DNA of 64,000 nt from Ricinus communis (Eukaryota; Streptophyta; Magnoliopsida; Malpighiales; Euphorbiaceae). Each line of letters opens with the position of its first letter. The stretch's first letter is position 1. Both the position numbers and the translations under genes were made by a program. The DNA lies in assembly GCF_019578655.1 (NCBI RefSeq), contig NC_063260.1, positions 28,296,888 through 28,360,887 of the forward strand, written 5' to 3'. Under the pieces are notes generated by a model. The model was given only the letters and a program-made list of their open reading frames with translations, made no database searches and was not told the DNA's origin. Shown here piece by piece: positions 24,945-39,300 of this stretch.

Positions 24945-26853
24945 TGGATGATGACTCTACCTGCCAAGAATTGACAATTCTCAGTGATAATCTCGTATCC
25001 CATATTCTAATAGCTTTGGGAACAATAATGATGTAACAAATATATATTTGATTATCTTCCTCTTCACATTGTTTGTATTACCTTGATTGGAAGATGATAA
25101 TCTTGTTTTTTTTATATCAAAAGGAAAAATTATTATTATTTTGAATATATTTAAATTTTTTTATCTAAATTTTGAAATATATATTGTGCATATAAATAAT
25201 TTATATTATTAATTTTAAATATTTGAAAATATTAATTATCCCACTTCAAAATATAGAACTCGTAAAAATTCATATTATTGTATTCTTTTTTTTTGTTGCA
25301 ATATATGAATTAACCCAATTTATAAAATGTTCTTTTGGTTTTAAAAGAAAATACTGAATTCGAAAAGACAGATATTTATACAATTAAAATATTGCAATTT
25401 GATTTCGTTTTTTTCCCATTTCTCTAAACTAAATTGACAGATTCATTTGGTTTAAAAGCAAAATCCATTCGTTTGGTGCCAATGCTATAAAGCCTTTTCT
25501 GACAGAAATTGTAACTGAGAGTGGAACTCATTGAACCGAGTGGCTATATAAATAGATAACTCCTAACTAAGTTTTTTTGCCACGTCAGCCCCCAAATCCA
25601 AATAAAATTGTATACTGTCAACATCTTAAACAATTGAGGATTATTTTATAGAAAGATTTCCGTAAGACAATGCAGTTGCAAAATTTGAACTTTTCACTTT
25701 ATGGCCATCAATTAAATCTTATTAAGACTTTTATAGAGAGCGCACTTTTTATATAATATCAAATATTTTATTTTAAAAATTATATAATAAAATAATATTT
25801 TAATAAATTTTAAATATAAAATAAAATTATTTTCACTCTTTATGTCTCTCTATTTTATATTTAATAAATATATTATAAAATTATATTCATTTAATTAATT
25901 AATACTTATAAATTTTTATTTTTCTATAAAAAAATTATTTTTTATATTTAAATATTTATTAAGATACCTTTTGCTATAAAAAGTATACTATTTAAAATAA
26001 AAAGCACCATTAAATATGTTATAATTTACTAAAATCGTTAAAGAAAAAGTTCAAATTTCATGTTTCAATTAAAGGGTTTAAACTATGGATTTCCATGGAG
26101 AGTTTCCGACAGATGCGTCAATGGCACATGATCACTATCATACTCACGATTATTCCCATAATCCCGTGGCTCATCCGCCAGACTCCTCTCTTTTTTTCTT
26201 TTGGCTTTTAAGGCACCCAGAAGGGTACTCCTTGAACATTCATCAACGACAATGCAGGATCCCACATTATACAACTATGATAATGCAAAAATTGGTAGAG
26301 CATCATGAAATTGTAAATATGTACACTATGTTAAGTTGACTGGAGTCGAATATATCAAAAGAGTTTTGTGTATTGCCAACAATTTGTAAGATCCACTTTC
26401 TGCCTTCTATTATCCTCTGAAATTTATGCACAAGATGACAACAATACCAGTAGATGGCAGTATTGCCCCAATAAATCAGGAAAAGGAATACAGAAAATTA
26501 GTTATCCAAAAGGTATAAACATGCTAAATTCCATTTTGCCCAGAAAATTAGAACTCGATAAAGTAATTGTTCTTTGTAAATAGGCTCACCATCAAAGTTT
26601 CAAGCTAAAAATTTCAAAAGTAACACGGATAGCGGCTGGCTGAATTTAACAAATAGTAAACAAATCCTCACCACGTTGATCTCGTAATCATCCTCATGCC
26701 AGTTGGTTCTCCCAAACAATTGAAATGGGCTTTATATTAGATTGAGTGCCACCATCCAGTCCAAGATTTAAAGGCCAGATTGTACACTCGCAAATAGTTT
26801 GCTTCCGGCCAGCTACGCCCAGCTGTAATGAAGCAGAGCTGCAGCATCACAAT
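24945..26853. other. Convergent, mostly AT-rich spacer between PLR copy 2 and IWS1
   Basis: It holds the 3' UTRs of both genes. From about 25100 to 26050 the sequence is extremely AT-rich. Around 26080-26340 composition is more balanced and short frames exist on both strands, but none resembles a known protein. Confidence 0.55.
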
Positions 26854-29800
26854 TCACAAGTATTTGAGCATACCACGACCTTCCACACTAAGTTTTGTAG
26901 CTTGTAATTGCTTTTTCTTTGGTGCCTTCAGCTGTTGCAACTTTTTATTCATCTGCCATACAACATTGTAATTTAGGAACAAGTACAGTAATAAATCACA
27001 GCAATCCACTCAAAAACACTTCATCCACCGTCTGAAAAATTAGAAGACTAACATTTGAAAAGCCTCAAATAGCCAAGGACAACAACCAACTTTCAGATAG
27101 TTACAAATCTGATAACGGGATTTACAGTATTCTGAACCATGTGCTCAAATCAATTAACCAGATGTGAAGATTCAAACATTGCACTTTCTATAAGACGAGT
27201 GTTGCTCCTAACCACATGATAGTGTTTCTATCACCCCTACTATTTGGAGGTTTTATCAGGTTAGGTATATTTTCTATATTATATAATCTTGGATATGTTT
27301 CCGTGCTTACTGTACTTTCCATGAGATTTGTTCAACTTCTCTTTTCTGCTTAAAATTTCTGGAAGAGCTGTTATTCAAGTGAGCTTAAACTCGGTACATG
27401 AGAGAGAAATTGAATTCCCCAAAGACAGCAACAATCAGGAAACAGACAGAAGAAGTGAGTTCAACCAAATTCCTATCCTTAGGTGATTTCAATATAAACA
27501 TATTTTATTAGATTTTAGTTTATTTAATTCACCACGGTGTAAGAATATATCCATTAACCAGACAAATCGACCAATTGCTCACCTCTAAACTCAGTCATAG
27601 GTCTTAGTAGGTCTTGCCATTGAATTAGTCCAACAGACAGTGATATAACCACATTTAACAGCATGAGTTTATCAACTCAGAGATAAAACCACATTACATG
27701 TTCATATGCAGGATATGATAACTAACCTTTAATCGGCGCTGGTCTTGTACAACTTGTTTAGCACGGGCTCTAACTTCTTCAGGATCAATCTTAGACTGAG
27801 GGCGTACCAAAAAATCCAACGGAGTAGCTTCAGGCCTAGAAGCATGTTGTTGTCTGGCAGATGATTGACCAGATCTCCGTTCCCTTTTTTGATGGCAAAA
27901 GAACATAATTGAGGATATAATGAACAAATATTGGAAAGGAGGTGAAAATCAAATGCAAGAAATTGTCTTCAAAGCTTACCGGGAAATATCCAAATCTAAA
28001 TCCCCATCCCTAGATTCCATCCCCGCAGAGTTATTCACCGGCCTGCCAAAGATTTACAAAATTTCAGAAGACAGCAAATGTTGTATATATTAAGCAAATA
28101 TCCATGGGCAACACCTTTATTGACAAAACATGTGGAAAAAAATACCTTCTCACAGTTGGCCTTCGGAATGCCCGATCGTCATCAATGTTTCTCATGTCCT
28201 CAAACCTTGTGCTCTTATTAAATATGGGGCGACTCTGCATTTATGTTATAGAAACTACATATAAGAAAGCATTCATTTTATAAAAGTATATACGACATAA
28301 AGAAAAAGTTAACACTTCAGATAAATAAGGAGTTCGAAAGACAATTTCACCAATTGAAGAATAGTATCTCTGGAAAAATGAATATTACTAGACATCAGCT
28401 CAAAATTACAAAAAGAATGACTCAACAAGAACAGATTTTAAAATTTCGTTTTACTGCATTGAGAACCAAAAGACTACAAGCCTGGTCAGGGATAGTTAAT
28501 CAGTACTCATAGAAAAAAAGATCCTAAGGCATGATCAACAATACATTAAATACGTATCATACCCTACTGTTACACACTTTTACCATTTAATAGAAAATGA
28601 AAGCATTAACAAACAAAGAGTTGAAAGAGAGGCATCACAATACCCATTTATCAACCAAGTCCTTAGCAAGCTTTCTGTTGGATGTGGTTTCCTCGTCAGA
28701 TTTTGATAAAAACATAATAACCTGTCAAAAAAAAATTTAAAATTGATCAATATTTTCCCCCAATTCCAACCTACAAACAAAGAGTTGAGAATATGGCCAT
28801 ATAAGCAGATCCCTAACCTTTCCAAGACCACTTTTCTTCAATTGTTCTCTTCTATCATACTGCTCCAGATCAATCGGAAACTACATGGGAAAAGAAAAAT
28901 TTCATGCAACAGAAAATGCTTTTTCACAATCAACAACCATTACCAAACAGAATAGAGTGCTTGAAATCCAATAGGCACAATAAAGTAGTGGAAAGCTGTG
29001 CGCATACATCAGTCAAAATCTTCAAAATTGCTGCACGGATATTTATATTGGGTAAGCTTCCATCTGGAAGGGGTTCAAGCCAATTTTTCAACAGAGTTAG
29101 TACTCCATGATCTATGAATTCTTGCTGGAGCTGCTTCCTGCATGAGAAGCAACCAATAACAATATAGAAACTTGGAATGGAAAGGAAAGAATAAGAGACC
29201 AGCTAAACTTAAGCAGACAACCAGCTTACTTTGAGAGGACCTCAGTAAGAAGAGGCAACTTTTTGAGTTTAGTGATGGCAGGTTTCCCCCGTCTATTAAG
29301 TTCTGCATCCTCTTCAGCTGTGACCTCAAGCTCAGCCATGACATTCTCAACCAACAATGCAATTTCTGCAGGGCTTTTCTCATTCTTCTTCTTTTTCTTA
29401 CCCATCTTGAAGAGCTCCTTGATTTCCTCATCCTCTTCACCCTCCTCTGCCTGGACAAATCAGGATCAGTATGCATTGGATTAAGCAAATAATACAGATA
29501 TTGCAATGTGAACTATGCAGTCACTAACTAATTTGAATCTACAGTTAGAATGATTCTAGAAATATCTAGCTAGACAAGAGCTCCATTAACAAAACATAAT
29601 ACATGGTGCCTTAAAAACAAAAAATACAAGTCCTTAGAATAAGAGGTAACTTTATCAATACATAAGAAGAAATTAAGCATACAAACAGAAAAGAATTTAA
29701 ACACTAACCTGAGGAGCATCAGTGGGAGAGCGAGGCTCATTGTCACTCCCATATCGATCAGCAGGATCTACACCACTATCATCTATAAAATTGTCATCAT

Positions 29801-30645
29801 CCATAGTCCTAACACCATCATGATCGTCCTATTCAATGAGACATTATTTTAGTAAGTATCTCTGCGAATAAACTGACACCAATTTCATTCAAAAAACAAA
29901 AATTTAATCGAAAGAGAAAATAGACTAAGAAGTGAAACCTCAGAATCACCACCAGCAATAGTGTCCCACATCTCCTTGACTTCACCATCTTCTTTCCTTG
30001 CCATCTTCCCCTTCAATTTGGAGCTACTTCCGCCTTTCCCTCCACTACTTGAATACTTCTTCTCCCCTTTGCTAAACTTCTTCTTTGACTTTTCATGAAA
30101 ATCCTTTCCGAATGTCTTCCTCTTCCTCCCAAACCCCTCATCATCTACTTCATCCTCATCGACCAATTCAGGCACTACAAAATGACCTTTTTCTCCAATC
30201 CCTGAATTGCTTTTCTTCACCAACCTCTTTCTGGGCTTCTCAACTTTGTCATTATTATTATATACAGGAGTCTGTGACCTCTCTCTTTCTTGCTCTCCCC
30301 ATCCATCAACATCATCCTCGAGGAGATCTTCCTGCTGCTGTGGTTCCGGTGACTGTATATCATCGTAGTCCATCAACGGCTCGCCATCCTCATCCCGGTA
30401 CCTGCAAAATTAGCAAATTTTAATTCCAAAAAGAATAAAACAATTAAATTTCGACAGTAACCCTAAATTACGAATACGAATACAATCCGAGAGATAGCAC
30501 ATGATTGAAATCTATATCATATATTTGATTAAAAAAGGAAAATAATAACGTCAGTAACCCTAAAATAACAATTTTAAAAACGCCTTAAACGTTAATTGAG
30601 AGAGATATAACGAGCTTGAGCTTACGGATCGTCTTCGTAAGCCAT
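26854..30645 (-). CDS. IWS1: IWS1/SPN1 transcription elongation factor (HNI9-like)
   Basis: Nuclear factor that travels with RNA polymerase II and SPT6. Arabidopsis IWS1 partners BES1 in brassinosteroid signalling and, as HNI9, represses NRT2.1 under high nitrogen. Eleven minus-strand exons: 30645-30626, 30401-29939, 29828-29709, 29450-29230, 29137-29008, 28880-28818, 28721-28644, 28234-28146, 28042-27980, 27883-27727, 26952-26854; 500 residues. Seen: an acidic and Lys-rich, low-complexity N-terminal 200 residues; then, at about 262-372, the TFIIS N-terminal-like helical domain including LLKNWLEPLPDGSLPN, AAILKILTDFPIDL and KLAKDLVDKWSRPIF; then a basic C-terminus with PRE-type repeats ending EGRGMLKYL. 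The start lies in a good context (CCACCATGGCT). It diverges from the pyruvate kinase gene across 2.7 kb. Confidence 0.95.
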
Positions 30646-31276
30646 GGTGGTCGGAGATAGGCAAATATCAGAGAAAAGAAAAGGTTCCGACTATCGCTTG
30701 AGCAGCTAAGATCACCTCAGAGGTTTCGATTTTATTTAAAGACTTCTATGGGCAATAAAATACCAAGTCCACCGTCTTGTTTCCTTTTTATTATTTATTA
30801 TTATTGTTAATTGTTATTACTTTATCTTTTAGAATAAAGCTCAATTTAGCCCCTGAACTCTGCAAATACGTTCAATTCGGGTCCTTTTATAACTTATGCG
30901 GCCATTTTACATCAGATTCTTGCAACTTTTTGCTCGTTTTAGCCCTTCTTCCAGAGAGTAGTCGCACACGATACGGTAAGAATGTAACAGGGAAAGTGGA
31001 GCATGAATGATAAGTTAGAGAACTAAATAAAAATAAATACTTATGTTTTAATTATCATTAGTCCATCAAATCCATTTATTACTAGTATTGATTGCTACAA
31101 GCTTTATGTCCGTAAATTACTCTTAAAAGATTATTATATATATAATTTAATAAATTAATATAATATATCAATAAAATAAATTAGTAATATTATTTTTTTT
31201 ATTTCTTTTTATTTTTAATATTCATAAAATATTTATATTAAATTATTTAAACTTTAATATATATATATATATATAT

Positions 31277-31491
31277 ATAATTAAACGTATATATAAAATT
31301 ATTAAAGATCATATAATTAAATTAAATTAATTTTATTAATATAAAAATAATTATTAATTAATTATTTTAAAATTAAAAAACAGAGCATTCATCAATATTT
31401 TTATATAATTAAATGTATATATAAAATTATTAAAGATCATATGATTAAATTAAATTAATTTTATTAATATAAAAATAATTATTAATTAATT
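31277..31491. repeat. Local tandem duplication of about 95 bases
   Basis: The phrase TATATATAAAATTATTAAAG and the following ATTAAATTAAATTAATTTTA stretch occur twice, near 31287 and 31415, an offset of about 128 bases with very few differences. Near-identity in such AT-rich DNA suggests a recent duplication. Confidence 0.8.
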
Positions 31492-32063
31492 TTTTAAAAT
31501 TTAAAAATTAATTACTAATCAATTCTTATAAAATTTAAAAATTAAATTAATTGTACATAATTAAATAAAATTAAAAAAATATTTTAATTATTTTAAAAAT
31601 TCCCCCTTCATACTCTTTTGCAAAATTCAATCACTAAAAATGTCACGACAGTAGTCATAGCATAGAAACGGATCCATAATCTAATATCACCAAATATCAA
31701 ATTTTATTTGGTCGTCCTTATCTCCTCATGAATTAAAAACTATATATATAAATCATTAAATATATTTATATTTTAAATTTATATTTAATTAATTAATTTA
31801 ATATTTTAACTGTAACATGCATATTAATTATATTTTTTTAATATCTAGATTTTTTTATTTTTTATTTAATTTAATAATACTTAAATTTTATTTATTAATA
31901 ACATTTAATTTCTTTATAAAATATATATTGATGTATTGAATAAAGACACATACTAAAAAGTATTAAAATTATAAATAAATAAATTTAAATATTTATTAAA
32001 TTAAATTAATAAAATAATAAACTAAATACATTATTAAAATTTACTAATATAAATATGCATTTA

Positions 32064-32066
<3 letters not shown>

Positions 32067-32136
<70 letters not shown>
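32067..32136. repeat. (TA)35 microsatellite
   Basis: Seventy bases of uninterrupted TA dinucleotide lie in the IWS1 / pyruvate kinase spacer. It can form cruciforms and is likely to be length-variable and hard to assemble. Confidence 0.97.
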
Positions 32137-32139
<3 letters not shown>

Positions 32140-33380
32140 CCCCATATCATCATATCTACATTTAAAATATCTCCATCCACTGTTGAATAAGTGATTGGAA
32201 ATCAAATTTTAAAAGAAAAATTAATTAAAAATATAAACTATAAAAATTAACATATAATTTAAATTGACAATTGAACCATAATAACTAAAGTAGTTTTAGA
32301 GAAGCGAATTTGGGCCATATCCCACATTTAAGTACGGTAAAAAGTTGTTCTATTGAAACTTATATATATTACACGCTTTATTAATTAAAAGACTTAGTTT
32401 AAATGTTTAAAATATAAAAATTTGCACCAAACTAATTACAAAATAAAATCTATTCCAAGGTTGAGACCCCAAATTAAATTTTTATCCTTTTCTTCTTTTC
32501 TTCTCTAGATTTTGGTCACTTATATATATATATATATTATACATCTTTCTATAATTCATTACTTGTATTTTGAAATTCTGCTAGAATTAAACAGAAATTA
32601 AATTAGAAATATACTAAATAATATAAAATATGTAAATAATGATTTTATAATACAAATTGTAATATTTATTAAAATTAACAAATAATTGATATTATTATTT
32701 TAAAAAAATCGAATTAAAGTGATTAAATCTAAAACAAGTGAAAGAATAATCAAGACATGTTAGCTAATACTATGCAAGATTTGAAATTATGTATAAATAA
32801 AGTAGCATAGATAAATATTTAGGATATTTACTCATTTTTTATTATACAATATTGTAATGAAATGATGTAATATTGGGCTGGTGCTTTGGTCAGGGCACAT
32901 TAAAATATCCTTCGACTTCTGAGTTCTCTAATGGCGTGCCTTACTAAATTATTATTATTATTAAAAACTTTGGACTGCACTTATTTCTTCAATCCATTTA
33001 CAAGTAAAAGTTTTGTAATTGACTCTTAAAATTGGCAAAGACAAAAAAGGACGGAAAAAATGCAAGGAAAGGGGAGGGTGCAAGTGGAATTACAATAAGC
33101 AAATGAGTAACGAGCGTCCCTTATGGTTTGGTCAGAATCTCAAACTTAGGCTGCGCAGCCGCCAACTGTCCCAAACAAACAAAACAAAATACTCTCTCTA
33201 CTCTTGCGAAATAAAAACCACATAACATAACTAATAAATCACTTGTCTCTTTCCAATCTCTCTCTCCCCCCTCTCTCAGGTGGAGAAGCCTCTGTCTTCT
33301 GTACTCTCTGAAACCAAAGGCCACACCAATACACACAAGAACTAGAACAAGCACACAAACCTCTGTTCTGTTAAGAGATT

Positions 33381-36300
33381 ATGGCAACTATAAACCATAT
33401 TTGTACGAGAATGTCATCAAGGAATTACTTGTCTGATATTTCTGTTTTCGATTCATCAATTAATAGTAGTAGTAGTAGTAGTAGAAGAAGAAGAAAAATG
33501 AGTTTTGACTCTCAAAACCCAATCTTTGCTATTAGATCGATGGCCATAACCGAGCAGAATCCTCACAAAGGCAGTCTTTCTTCTCAAAACGGACCTTTAA
33601 CTTCCGTGAGTTCTATTTATTTTATTTATTTATTTATTTTAGGTGTGATTCTTAAAAATTGAACACGTATTTGACTTGTTTGTATCCAATTTTTAATAGG
33701 ACAATTTGAATACCGCTACTGTTGAGGTTCTGAGTATACATTCAAATGCTCAAAGAAAAACAAAAATAGTATGTACAATTGGTCCTTCTACAAGCTCACG
33801 CGAAATGATATGGAAACTAGCAGAAGCTGGAATGAATGTGGCTCGTCTGAATATGTCTCACGGAGATCATGCTTCCCACCAGAAAACTATTGATCTTGTT
33901 AAAGAATTCAATGCTCAATCTCACGATAATGTTGTTTCCATAATGCTTGATACTAAGGTATGCTCATTTCTTATTTCTTTTTTCTAATTAAATAATTATC
34001 ATTTAATTGATCTCCTTATATCAAATATCTAATTTGTCACAATTGTATGTGAGATTAAAATTTGCGCACATTTTTTGAAGTTACGGTAGGGTCCGAATTT
34101 TGTGTTTCTAATTTGAAATTTGGAAAGTTGTGATTTACAAATGTTTAGACTCTTAGGTTTCTTTTTACTGTGGTGTGGTGAAAGTTAAAACATTTCTACT
34201 TTAGATTATTAGCGTTTTCATTTGTCATTTATCATTTGGTATTTGCATGCCTGATTGCTATCAGCTTGTCCGAAAGACAATTAACAGAAGTGAAGGTATG
34301 AGGTGCGTACCAGAAAAAGTAATACATTTGATATCTATCACCTTTACTTAAATGGATTCACCTGCTATTCTTACTGAATTAACTATGTTCTTCGACTGAC
34401 TTTCCATTTCATGGTTTTCTTTTTCCTTTTAATTAATGCAGGGTCCTGAGGTTAGAAGTGGCGATGTGCCTCAACCACTTATGCTGAAGGAGGGACAAGA
34501 ATTTAATTTCACTATTAGAAGAGGAGTCAGCACACAAGATACTGTTAGCGTAAATTATGATGACTTTGTGAATGATGTGGAGGTTGGGGACATACTATTG
34601 GTGGATGGTAAATATAGATCTCTCAAATATTTCTACAGAATGGTGGTTCAAGAGTTGCATTGCATTTGAAATTCTATACAATTAATGATTCCTAATCAGC
34701 AGATCCATTAGGGGGGTGCATTTACATAAGAGCTTGAGTGGAGTACACTCTGTAATTTGAGAATTAAAACTTTTGATCCATGTTGATATACGCTTCATAT
34801 AAGTTTGAAAATGATTTCACTGAGCTGAACTAGTACATGAATGTTCTTGTGTACTATTGCTTGTGAAACATTGATATCTATGTTGGTTTTGGCATAGGCA
34901 GTAGTTGTGGTTGTGTCGTAAGAACAGTGAAGATGTTGCTTATTTGAGGGATGTGATTATGATAACTGGACATATCAAGAGAACAATAAAACGGTGCCTT
35001 GTATTTAAGAATTTCTTTGGACTGTTTTTAATAGTTAGGACTTTAAAGACTAAAAAATTGGAGATAGATGTACTCAATCGGAATCAGAAGTGATTCATTT
35101 GCTCCCTTCTTGAGTATTTTGTTGTCTGGCTTATCATCCATTTGCCAATTTCTGAAGGGTAACTATTCAGAGAACTGAAATTATACATATATGCTTCTTT
35201 TCAGCTTCTTTTCTTTCTTTCTCCCATAAAGGGATTTTTTTTTTGTTAATGTAATTGATGAAGGCCTAAGTTGCATCTTGTTTGCAAGAAATAATGAGTT
35301 TTTTTCTGCGACTTTGGTAGGTGGAATGATGTCGTTAGCTGTGAAGTCAAAGACAAGTGATTTGGTTAAATGCGTAGTGGTTGATGGTGGAGAACTAAAA
35401 TCGAGGCGTCATTTAAATGTGCGTGGCAAAAGCGCAAATCTGCCTTCAATTACAGGTTATTATCTGTTTCAGTTTGTAAATGGTATTATCGCTGATATGT
35501 ACATTTAATACTTCTCCATTTCCAGTCTGTTCTTTTGTTAATGAGTCGACTAAGCTGTGTTTACCACTTTTGACAGACAAAGATTGGGAAGATATCAAAT
35601 TTGGGGTGGACAACCAAGTTGATTTCTATGCTGTCTCCTTTGTGAAGGATGCTAAAGTAGTCCATGAGTTGAAAGAATATCTCAAAAGTAATGTATTCTC
35701 TTCAATGTGATGAGGTGTTCATTTTTCAGTTTTATTTTGGTATTTACTTCTTTCATTTTATCTAATCAAGCTGTTTCGAAGTCAATGATCTCATGTTCCA
35801 GTTTCACTTGTGTATTCACTTCTGTCCATTTTATCATCTAATCTATCTGTTGGAAACTTTGTGTAGGATGCAATGCTGACATTCATGTGATTGTAAAAAT
35901 TGAAAGTGCCGACTCCATACCGAATCTTCATTCTATAATTTCTGCATCTGACGGGGTTAGTTCTAAATGTTCTCAATGGATTATTCTCCTCTGCCACATT
36001 GTGCTATGCAAATTCCATTTTCCCACACATCAGAGTTTCGCGGTTCTTACTATTGTTGTTCAGCCTTATGTCCTGTTCCAAATATATTATGCCTTTTTTT
36101 TTTTGGTTTTACAGGCGATGGTTGCTCGTGGAGACCTTGGTGCTGAGCTGCCAATTGAGGAAGTACCTTTGTTGCAGGTAAACTAAACTATAAAACCAAC
36201 TTTCAATATGCCTACATGTGTGTTTGCCATATTTCCTCCTGCTCCTTTATTAAGGTGGGAAAGTTTGGGGCTAATGCTGAAAATTGAGTTTACATCTTAC

Positions 36301-39300
36301 ATAGCTCCTATATTTTGCCTTATTGAGGTGACTGACAGCATTTTTACTTGATTACCCCATGCTCAGAGTTCAGATGGCATTTGGATTTAGTATTCAGTTC
36401 AACAGAAAATTAAAGTTCACTAGTTAATTGAGTTTAATTATCATTCAACCAGGAAGATATCATTAGAAGGTGCCACAGTATGCAGAAACCAGTGATTGTA
36501 GCTACAAACATGCTGGAAAGCATGATTAATCATCCTACACCAACAAGGGCAGAAGTCTCAGACATAGCAATTGCAGTACGTGAAGGTGCTGATGCAGTCA
36601 TGCTTTCTGGAGAAACTGCCCATGGAAAGTAAGTGAACTTGGCTAATTTGCTGATCGTTATTTGTTATATTTATTTTCTTAAGATGGTTGAAACATTCCT
36701 TTATATCTTAAACTGTAATAAGCTAACATCAACTTTGGAAATTACTTATTAGCAGTAGTAGCTATGCTGTTCTAAAGTGTGTTGTTCTTTCTGTAACAAG
36801 GAAATATTGGAGGCAAGGAATGGGGTTAAGAACATTACCTTTCAACAGTGTTTCAAGTTGGGACTGGTTAAATATAAGCATTATATGAAATTAAATACTT
36901 GATTAAGCTAGCGAGCTCTTCGAGTGAGTACCGCAATACTTGAACTGGGCTTGACTCGATAATGGTGGAGACAAATTCGAGTATTTTGCTAGTCAAGTCC
37001 AAGTTGCTCACGAGTAAGTTGACTCATGTACACCCTTATTGAGAAGAGAAAGGGCCAAAGGTTAGGAGTTCAACTAGAGTAAAATTGAGATTATAGACTC
37101 AAAAAAGAATATGAATAAAAATCAAAGAAGTAATACAATGAATATAACTAACTTAATGTGTTTATCTTATTGATAAAAAAATGGTGTTGTATGTGCGTGT
37201 ATATTCACACATCTAAATGTAAACATTAAGGTAAACATTGCTTATTTTAAATCCTAACTTCTTATTGTTGATGTGCCTAATAATTTATTTTCGTGTGGAG
37301 ATTCCGTACTTCTATCTTAAAGTGCACTTTTACTTCTAGTGTTCATTAGTCCAAAAGGGAAAACAATGTATATGGGTGATAAATAACTATACTTTTTCCA
37401 TTTTGGTTGTATTGTGCAAGCTCAATAGGTTTGTTTGTGGTACTTGATGGTCACTTTAGATGTTATTTTTTCTTTTCTACTTTTTGAAGGATGACTGTTG
37501 GGAGGAAAGTTCCCTCTTTCCCCCAGATTAGCAGTGCTTAGGTAGATCTACAGGTAGGTTGACTTGGAGGTTTTTCTTGATGGAATGGAGACAATATAGC
37601 CTCCACCATGCAAATGTTCATCCTCATCACAATAAAGGAATCAATTGTCTCAGGCATGCTAGCCTTAAGGCTTAGTTAGGCGTAGGTCATGCCGTTAGGC
37701 CAGATTTCAATAGGACTATAAACAAACCAAACATCTCGTGAGCTACTCAGTGCTCGGATGGATAAAAAGTTTGTTCCAGGCGGTTCATTAACTTAATCCT
37801 GCAGAGCTCAAGCTTAACAAAGTTTGGTTTGTTAGGACACTGATCATAAGACCTCAATATGAATGTTTGCACACTCACAAGTATCTCAGAATTTAATCTA
37901 TTTTATTATAGTTTTTACCCTGTTGAAATACTCTAATATATTATGATAAAGAATGTAAACCTTGTAGGATCTGTCACTTATTCAATTTTGAGAACCTTAA
38001 CAGTCTTTTAGCCAGTTCCGCTGTGCCGTGTATGATTCCATTTTGCTATTCCTACTTGCCATTGAAATTTTTTATCTTTCCTTTTGTACTTCATTTATTG
38101 GTTTGGCTCTTATAATAACGGCTTCAGGTATCCACTGAAAGCTGTTAGGGTCATGCATACAGTAGCATTGAGGACAGAGTCAAGTAGTCCAGTTAACACA
38201 ACACCACCAGCTCAGGGCGCCTATAAGGTATGCATGATGCATGATTCTAGCTTTTTAAATTTTCTTGGACATGTAGATTCCAATGATACATCAATTGTAG
38301 GTGGATTTTTAATCTGAGATTAACGATAACCATGAAAAAAGAAGCATTAAGTCACTGGTGCAATTGTCCAAGTAATCTTTTCTTCTTTTTTTTTCTTTGG
38401 TTTTTCTTTCAGTCTGATTACTTGGCTGATATTATTTTGCAGGGCCATATGGGTGAAATGTTTGCTTTCCATGCCACAATTATGGCGAACACTCTTAATA
38501 CACCAATCATTGTCTTCACAAGAACGGGGTCCATGGCTGTACTCTTAAGTCATTATCAACCTGCATCAACAATATTTGCCTTCACAAATGAGTGAGTATC
38601 AGCAGTGTGCAAGGCTTAATTATTGCTTTTGGCTTTTCCAAACTAGTTGTTTGGAGCGTGTAACTTTAACAAAGGCCTTTGTATTTCTGCCATATACAAA
38701 AGTTGATCAAGGTTTCAAAGTTTGAGGCGGTGGCATGTGGTGGATAGAGGATTAGGCAGATAAATTACTCATGCATATTTTTTTACAGCAGTGTGAATTT
38801 GCATGTCATTATATTGCTAGATGATGTCTTTGTGCGTATGTCCATTAAGGGTATGTCAATGACATTAGTTTTATTAAAATGTATAACTGATTACCATTTT
38901 GGTATGCCATCAGAAAATTACCCTTCCAGATACAGACTTTCATTATAGTTCTGCGTGGTTAGCTTGGTCATATATAGTCTGCAGTGATACAAATCTAGAT
39001 TTTTGTAATGTTTCATTATTTAACTTTCCATGACACATGCTCATTCTGTCAGAGAGAGGATTAAGCAGAGACTTTCACTTTATCGGGGTGTCATGCCAAT
39101 ATACATGCAGTTCTCAAGTGACGCAGAGGAGACCTTCTCACGAGCACTACAACTGTTACTGGTTAGTAATTTTGGTCTTTTTCTTTCCCTGCTTGGATCA
39201 GCACTTCCTATAGTTAAGACTTACGTGAAAGCTTCCCATGCTGTAGAACAAGGGTCTCCTGGTAGAAGGTGAGCATGTTACTCTCGTCCAGAGTGGAGCG

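Larger units (their letters stand above)
30646..33380. other. 2.7 kb divergent spacer between IWS1 and plastid pyruvate kinase
   Basis: Promoters of both genes lie at the ends. About 30840-31020 has a composition and phrase structure like a degenerate transposon end. From 31050 to 32900 it is almost pure A/T, including a local tandem duplication and a (TA)35 run, both listed separately. A CT-rich stretch at about 33240-33280 is probably the pyruvate kinase leader. No gene was seen. Confidence 0.6.

Noticed and set aside
26083..26339. Opposed open frames between PLR copy 2 and IWS1
   Set aside because: Neither strand's frame has recognisable motifs; they are likely chance frames in less AT-rich DNA.
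29263..29484. Ser-rich plus-strand frame
   Set aside because: It is antisense to IWS1 exon 4, whose acidic codons produce Ser/Phe runs on the other strand.
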